64,000 nt of DNA from Medicago truncatula. Taxonomy: Eukaryota; Streptophyta; Magnoliopsida; Fabales; Fabaceae. The first letter of the stretch is position 1. Each line of letters begins with the position of its first letter. The stretch covers positions 45,768,255 through 45,832,254 of the forward strand of contig NC_053048.1 of NCBI RefSeq assembly GCF_003473485.1. The letters are read 5' to 3'. Position numbers and translations under genes: made by a program. Shown here one piece after another: positions 58,924-64,000 of the stretch. The notes below the pieces were generated by a model. It did not search any database, had not been told where the DNA came from, and was given only the letters and a program-made list of their open reading frames with translations.

Positions 58924-59727
58924 TTAGTGTGACATTGAAGATATTAGTGTAACGTTGAAGATGAAGTCTCCAGATCGTGTGCATCGGTGCGTGAAAAATA
59001 CATCTTTATGGGTTAGGATTTCAATTGTGGAAGGAAGAGGGATTGAGACGACAACAACTTTTGGTCTGGGAGAAACTAGAGTTTGAGCTATTGATTCGTA
59101 GTTGATGGATATATGTTGGAAAAGCCTAAATTGCCTTGCAACACAATGAGGATTGTATACCTCAACTGAAGTTTTGCCATGGCCATAACTTGGCTTTAGA
59201 CCCCATAACATGTCTCTGATCGTCAAAATGCTCGTCTAGTTTCTTGAACCGCGGTTTTTGTCAAGTGGGAGAGAACGGGTGTGGTTGTTTGCAAGACTTA
59301 AGATGAAGCATAACTCTTTGAGAGCATAAGAGTCCAATCATTTTGATTCTACATGGAATAAAGGCTACAAACACACCTATAAAATCTCCTTCAATGCAAT
59401 GGGGTCCTGGAATAATAACTCCAAAAAGAAGATCCTAGTTGTAGCGCTATAAGGGCTAAAACCTGTGTGAAGGAACTAAGGAAACCAAAGTATAATCTAA
59501 AGTTGAAGGAACCATACATGAGCACATACGATATGAATGGATTTTTTTTGTTGTTCAACCAATTTGATATATTAAAAAAAGACTAGTACAGCGAAGAAAG
59601 AAATAGAGATCCTCAATGTAGAAAGATAGAAATGTGCATTGGTTTTTGTATTCTATAACAAGGAGACATATAATTGAAGGTCTTAAACCACAATTGTAGG
59701 TCTAATATAGACAAAGAACTTTTTATA

Positions 59728-59798
<71 letters not shown>

Positions 59799-60140
59799 AT
59801 AAAATGTACTTTACGTATGAGATCATGTCAAGGGTCTTTGAATTAGTGGACACATAGGTGAAATAAATTGAGATTTTCTTGGAAAATACGACCCCTAATT
59901 CTTCATATTGAAATGCACGAGTTGTTGGGGCTTCAAAATCCATGGTTGGCAAGCCAAAGATGACAACTACATCAAGGATGCTAGGAGTCATCATCCTAAA
60001 GGGAATAGTAAACCCTGCATTTGTTTAACGAAGAAAATCAAGGAAGTTCTCCAAGTTGAACCCCATTTAAACTTTGAAAAGCATGATCATTTCGTATATA
60101 TCCCATATCATTTTCATGTTTTACCATGTTATCTGATTTA
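58924..60140 (-). mobile_element. Plant mobile domain (PMD/MAIN-like) fossil
   Basis: Two minus-strand stretches resemble the plant mobile domain found in transposon-borne and domesticated MAIN-like proteins: one near 59,910-59,994 (MMTPSILDVVVIFGLP) and one at 58924-59226 (YNPHCVARQFRLFQH). They are in the expected order for that strand. The element is broken in several places and partly replaced by low-complexity sequence, so it is old. The parent element type cannot be told. Confidence 0.5.
59730..59799. repeat. TA/GA microsatellite
   Basis: About 21 TA units (59730-59772) followed by about 13 GA units (to 59799). Confidence 0.95.
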
Positions 60141-61799
60141 AACAAGTTATATAGGCATTAGTCGGATACAGAAAAGTTCAAAACTCAAATGTCTTTCCTT
60201 CGGTGGGAAACCATTCATCTACAAGTGTGAGAGGATAAGAAGTTTCTGTGCGAAGGCGAGATTGAAGGTATAATATCCCATCACTTGGGGAAAAAGTTGA
60301 AAGGCAGAGGGATAAGTGATCATGAATGTGAATTAAAATTGTTCGATGATCAGATGATTGTTGATTAATAGGGTCATGGTTTGAGAAAACAAAATATTCA
60401 AAACTTGAGCTATATGCATCACCATAGCTATAGTCGTAGTTTTTACATTAAAGGAAAATATTTTTGGCCACTATGGTTTATAGTTTAATTGAAAGGAAAA
60501 AAGGATCAACAATGTTTAAATCAAAGAAGGATTGAGAAAGAAATCAAGAGGAGGAACCATCACTTAATCAGCTGGGATGATAAATGTTACCATTAGAGCA
60601 AGTGAATCAACAAGAGTTATAACTTTCCATCCAATTGCAAGTCGAATAAGGATTCTTAACAACTAGCTTTTTGATTTTGTGGTGTAATAATGACACTATT
60701 TATGCTCAGTCAATTCATACAATGTCACATCTTCCCATCACTCAAAATGAATTGAAAACCAAGATCGACATACAAGTGATTGAAGGATAGACATGTTTCC
60801 CCTCAATTGATACCTCGACTAAATATCTAATTCGATAACAATCCACTTTCCCAAGAATCTTTTATACCCATTAATAAAACTTTAAAACTACACAATTTGT
60901 CCCTTAACTTAATTTCAAGTAATTTTTCCGTCATTTTTTTTTATTTCCAGATTTGATCCTTTATGTTATAAAATGTTAGCATCGTTATCATTTTTTATTA
61001 AAAATAAATAAAAATATAAAACTCATAACAAACTCGTCAAACTCATATATAAACGAAAATTTTCATCACAGAAACCTAGAAACCCATATTTCATTGAGAA
61101 AAATCTCACTACAAATAATACGATATTGATATTTTATAACATAAAAAATTAAATAAAAGAAAAATGATATGACGAAAAATGTTACCTAAAATTGCAATTA
61201 TGTTATAAGACAAATTTTGTCTAAAATTTAACAAACTTACAGCAAACATGAAAATTTGTAAGGTGAATAAATAGAAAATCCAAAAATTCTTTTAAAAAAA
61301 TAAATATATAGAAAATCTGAAGATCAAACTCAACCTAATGTTTAATGGACATATTTCTATAATTTTATTATTTATTAAATAACTTAAGAGAAACACACCC
61401 TTACAATATACTATAAAAAACGTTGAGTATTCGATATGCACTTGCTTAAATTTGAATCAAGATTAATTAAAAAAATTATATGCATCAACTACTTGCATTT
61501 AAATCAATCTCGTTGTCACGGGCTACATGTCTTAAATTTTTTTTCCTACTATGGAGGATAAACTAATTTGATTATCTATCAACTTTTTTTCTTAAATGGA
61601 TTTTTATTTTTGACATCATATGCACTTTTTGTTGTTATTGAAAGCTGATATCATCATATGCTTTAAAATATTCATTTATTTCCCAAAATACACAATAAAT
61701 CTGCAACTGCAACCGTATTAAAATCATTAAGGACCCACAACCTTAACCTTGTTTATGATTTTTCTTAGTTTGATAAAAATTTATTTCTCTATGGTTGCT
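60141..61799. other. Intergenic region
   Basis: AT-rich sequence with no supported gene; the right end holds the PUB4-like promoter. Confidence 0.4.
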
Positions 61800-61958
61800 G
61801 AAAGGGACCCTCTTCCTCAGGCTTTCCAGGTGTCTTTGTTGAGAAGGGAAACACAGCCATGAATGAAGGGAAAGCCCTTCACTAGTTATTACCATTGAAA
61901 TTCACAAAAGAATCAATTTTTATTGATCTCGATCTGTTTCTCATAACCATGCATACAG
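61800..61958 (+). other. 5' leader exon of the PUB4-like gene, with a uORF
   Basis: A leader-like stretch ends CATGCATACAG before a GTATGT donor at 61959. It contains a nine-codon upstream frame (61859-61885, ATG to TAG). A second ATG at 61949 is, after splicing to the acceptor at 63147/63148, in frame with the main coding sequence and would add MHTGQ. Left boundary is a guess. Confidence 0.5.
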
Positions 61959-63152
61959 GTATGTAAATGCAATTCTTCATAGTTTCTATTTTTGCTAAAA
62001 AAATGTATTTTTTTTTATCTTTCTTTCAATTTTTCATGGATTTCTCAGGTGCCCTTTTTCTGTTTTTGACTTATTTGGTTGGTTTCTGGGGTTTGTGTGA
62101 ATTTGAAGGGATTTATTTTTTAAAAAATTGTACCTTTTACCATGTTGTTGAAACTCTTTTTGTTTGGTTTGTTGATTGGTCTTAGAAAAATGTAAACTTT
62201 CTATTTTGTTGGTAGAAAAAATATGGAAAAGTTGTAAAAAAAGGTGCCAATTTGGTTTTTTTTCTCTTCTTTATTTTTTTTTGAGAGTTGAAGTATTTTT
62301 TTTTTTATTAAAATTTATGGTTGTTGAAAATGAAGCATCATGTGTAAAAGTTGAATTAGGGTCATTTGAGCTGAAATTTGACATTGTTGTCTTCCCAATT
62401 CCTCATGATTATTTTACTGGAAATTCTGAAAACCAAATTTTGTTTCTCCTTCAATGACCTGCATGCATTATTTTCATCAGCTATTACATTTGATCTCTTT
62501 TAGTGAATTATTGTTAACCTCTTTGTAATTTTGTATTGACCTGTTTTACCTTGAAGCAATATCTGTATGCCTTTCATTTTTGTTTCCGATCGTTCCATGC
62601 TAGTTCATTAGTGTGATTTGCTTTAGAATGCCATTCAAATGCTTATGTATTATAATGTATAGTTTCTGATCTGTGTTTTTGCATGAACACAAACATGTGG
62701 GGTTAATAGTTACAACATTTCTCAATAACAGAGTTTAGTTTAGTGTAGTAAGTTTAGTTTAACCAGTAATTGTTGTTGGAGAGTCGGATCAGAACTTGAA
62801 GCAGATAATAAGTTAGGCTAAAATTCAAGGATGAGCTTTGCCCTTAAACTATAGGTCATTTGCAAAAAAAACTTGTATGCGGTTCAAGACATAGCAATTC
62901 GACTCCTTGCAAGGGTTATCTACATTTTTTGTTTAGTTTAGGGAATCAAGTTGCTTAGTTTTGAGCCGCGGGGAGTTTTTCTGCAATTAACCTAAGCTGG
63001 CACATGTCATGTGCAATTTAGCCAAAAATAAACAAAATTTTATATTATATATTAGCTTAATTCTTAGTAATTGTTACAAAACAATTCCTTTTCAATTTCT
63101 CTGTCGTTTTTATAATATTAGGTTCTTATGTGGTCTTACCAAAACAGGTCAA

Positions 63153-63741
63153 ATGGATCTAACTTCAGCGAAATGTGTCCTCAACAGTATTTCTCGGTTA
63201 ATTCATCTAGTTTCTTGCCAAGCAGTTAAGCCTGTGCCCCTTCAGAAGAACTGTAATAATATGGTTGCCGCGTTGAGGTGTTTAAAACCAGTCCTTGACG
63301 ATGTTGTGGATTACAAAATCCCTTTAGATGAAAATCCGTATAGAGAATGTGATGAATTGGATATACAGGTTAATGAAGCTAGGGAGTTCGTTGAGAAATG
63401 GAGCCCAAAGACGAGCAGGATCCATAGTGTAAGCTGTTAGTTATTCATACTCAAACTAGTATAATTACTCTGCAACTATTATTTCAAACTTTAAGGATAT
63501 TCTGCTTCTTTGTTGGCATTTGAACAAGGTTGAAAGCAAACAACAAATCGCCAATGCCTCTCTTCTCTAGGAGAGACTGATTGTGACCTCTTTTAACTGG
63601 TTTGTCGGGGTTATGGTATTTCAGGTTCTTCAAAGTGGGGAATTGTTAATAAAGTTACAGAGCACTTCAGTTAGGATATGTCACATGATTTATAGATCCT
63701 CAAAGTCAACTTCATCTGCCTCGGTTTTGGATAATCTTCAG
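63153..63741 (+). CDS. U-box E3 ubiquitin ligase, PUB4-like (N-terminal part)
   Basis: N-terminal part of a plant U-box/ARM E3 ligase; the gene runs off the right edge. Coding exons 63153-63428 and 63625-63741 give 131 residues: MDLTSAKCVLNSISRLIHLV, then LKPVLDDVVDYKIPLDENPY, REFVEKWSPKTSRIHS, and VLQSGELLIKLQSTSVRICH. This matches the U-box N-terminal domain (UND) of the PUB2/PUB4 group; U-box and armadillo repeats would follow outside the window. The ATG at 63153 sits five bases after the acceptor, but an upstream in-frame ATG in the leader exon could extend the protein by five residues. Arabidopsis PUB4 acts in meristem, pollen and immune signalling. A fossil LTR-type repeat begins in the next intron. 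Confidence 0.8.
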
Positions 63742-63796
63742 GTATGTGACGTATGTCCAAAGTTTGTATCTACTTGTTTCCTGTCTTAGAATTTGG

Positions 63797-64000
63797 GTTG
63801 AGCCTAACTCAACCTTACCAAACCGGCTTGTGAAGTAAAGAGTGCCACTCTTTTTGAACTCATTTCAGGCTTTATCTTATCTCTATTCATCGTGGGACTT
63901 GGATTTTATCCAATATACTCCCTCACTCCCAGTACCATTAGACTTGTGTGGATATAAATGGTGAGTGAACCGATGAATAGACTCTGATACCATCTTAGAA
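63797..64000 (-). mobile_element. Short LTR element fossil crossing the right edge
   Basis: Same family as 48736-48995: CTAACTCAACCTTACC and ACCGGCTTGTGAAG, CATCGTGGGACTT, then an initiator-Met primer site read on the minus strand (complement of CTCTGATACCA, at about 63979-63990). One terminal repeat lies at about 63797-63915 and the other starts near the edge. No coding sequence; old. It lies within the intron following PUB4-like coding exon 2. Confidence 0.55.

Noticed and set aside
59730-59799. TA/GA tract as a regulatory GAGA site
   Set aside because: Simple microsatellite in a gene-poor region inside a fossil element; no promoter nearby.
1-64000. CRISPR arrays, operons, prophage or other bacterial systems
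   Set aside because: The sequence is plant nuclear DNA with spliced genes; no arrays of regularly spaced repeats were seen.

Overview
The window is nuclear DNA of a flowering plant, almost certainly an inverted-repeat-lacking-clade legume close to Medicago, pea or clover. It carries three introns-bearing 11S storage globulin (legumin) genes with recognisable legumin boxes. It is AT-rich, has GT-AG introns, and is scattered with LINEs, tRNA-derived SINEs, MITEs and hAT-like elements. The species is inferred from protein resemblance, not from a search.

Layout. 1-2105: LINE remnants (RTE and L1 types) lying in intron 2 of a minus-strand ADF/cofilin gene whose last exon is outside the window. 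2461-2943: the two visible ADF6-like exons. 5006-9125 (+): nine-exon ROOT UVB SENSITIVE 2 (DUF647) gene. 9126-15778: gene-free, repeat-bearing DNA. 15779-18371 (+): R2R3-MYB gene of the MYB13/14/15 group, with a Mutator-type MITE in intron 2. 18725-19521: non-autonomous hAT element. 20641-25631 (+): ten-exon SLU7 splicing factor with two RTE insertions in intron 2. 26823-27434 (-): DUF761 gene. 28910-29481 (-): small secreted protein of unknown function. 31282-33181 (-): legumin of the J/K type. 35345-39197 (-): MIK2-like LRR receptor kinase. 42727-44616 and 50163-52082 (-): tandem pair of legumin A genes. 54628-58379 (-): TOM1-like (VHS-GAT) gene. 58924-60140: worn plant mobile domain fossil. 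61800 to the right edge (+): 5' part of a PUB4-like U-box E3 ligase gene.

The three legumin genes share one strand, the same four-exon structure and the same promoter order: legumin/RY box, ACGTGTC element, 25 bp, TATA box. They make precursors of the hexameric seed globulin stored in protein vacuoles. The two legumin A genes have a 490-bp stretch of perfect identity that includes an intron while flanking exons differ, which points to gene conversion. The other genes are ordinary single-copy housekeeping, signalling or regulatory genes with no evident functional link to the legumins.

I see no unknown multi-gene system. The best leads are the legumin conversion tract, the expanding 33-bp coding repeat, the altered processing site of the J-type legumin, the fixed promoter spacing, and several transposons with clean ends and target duplications. 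All exon boundaries come from reading splice sites and frame by eye.
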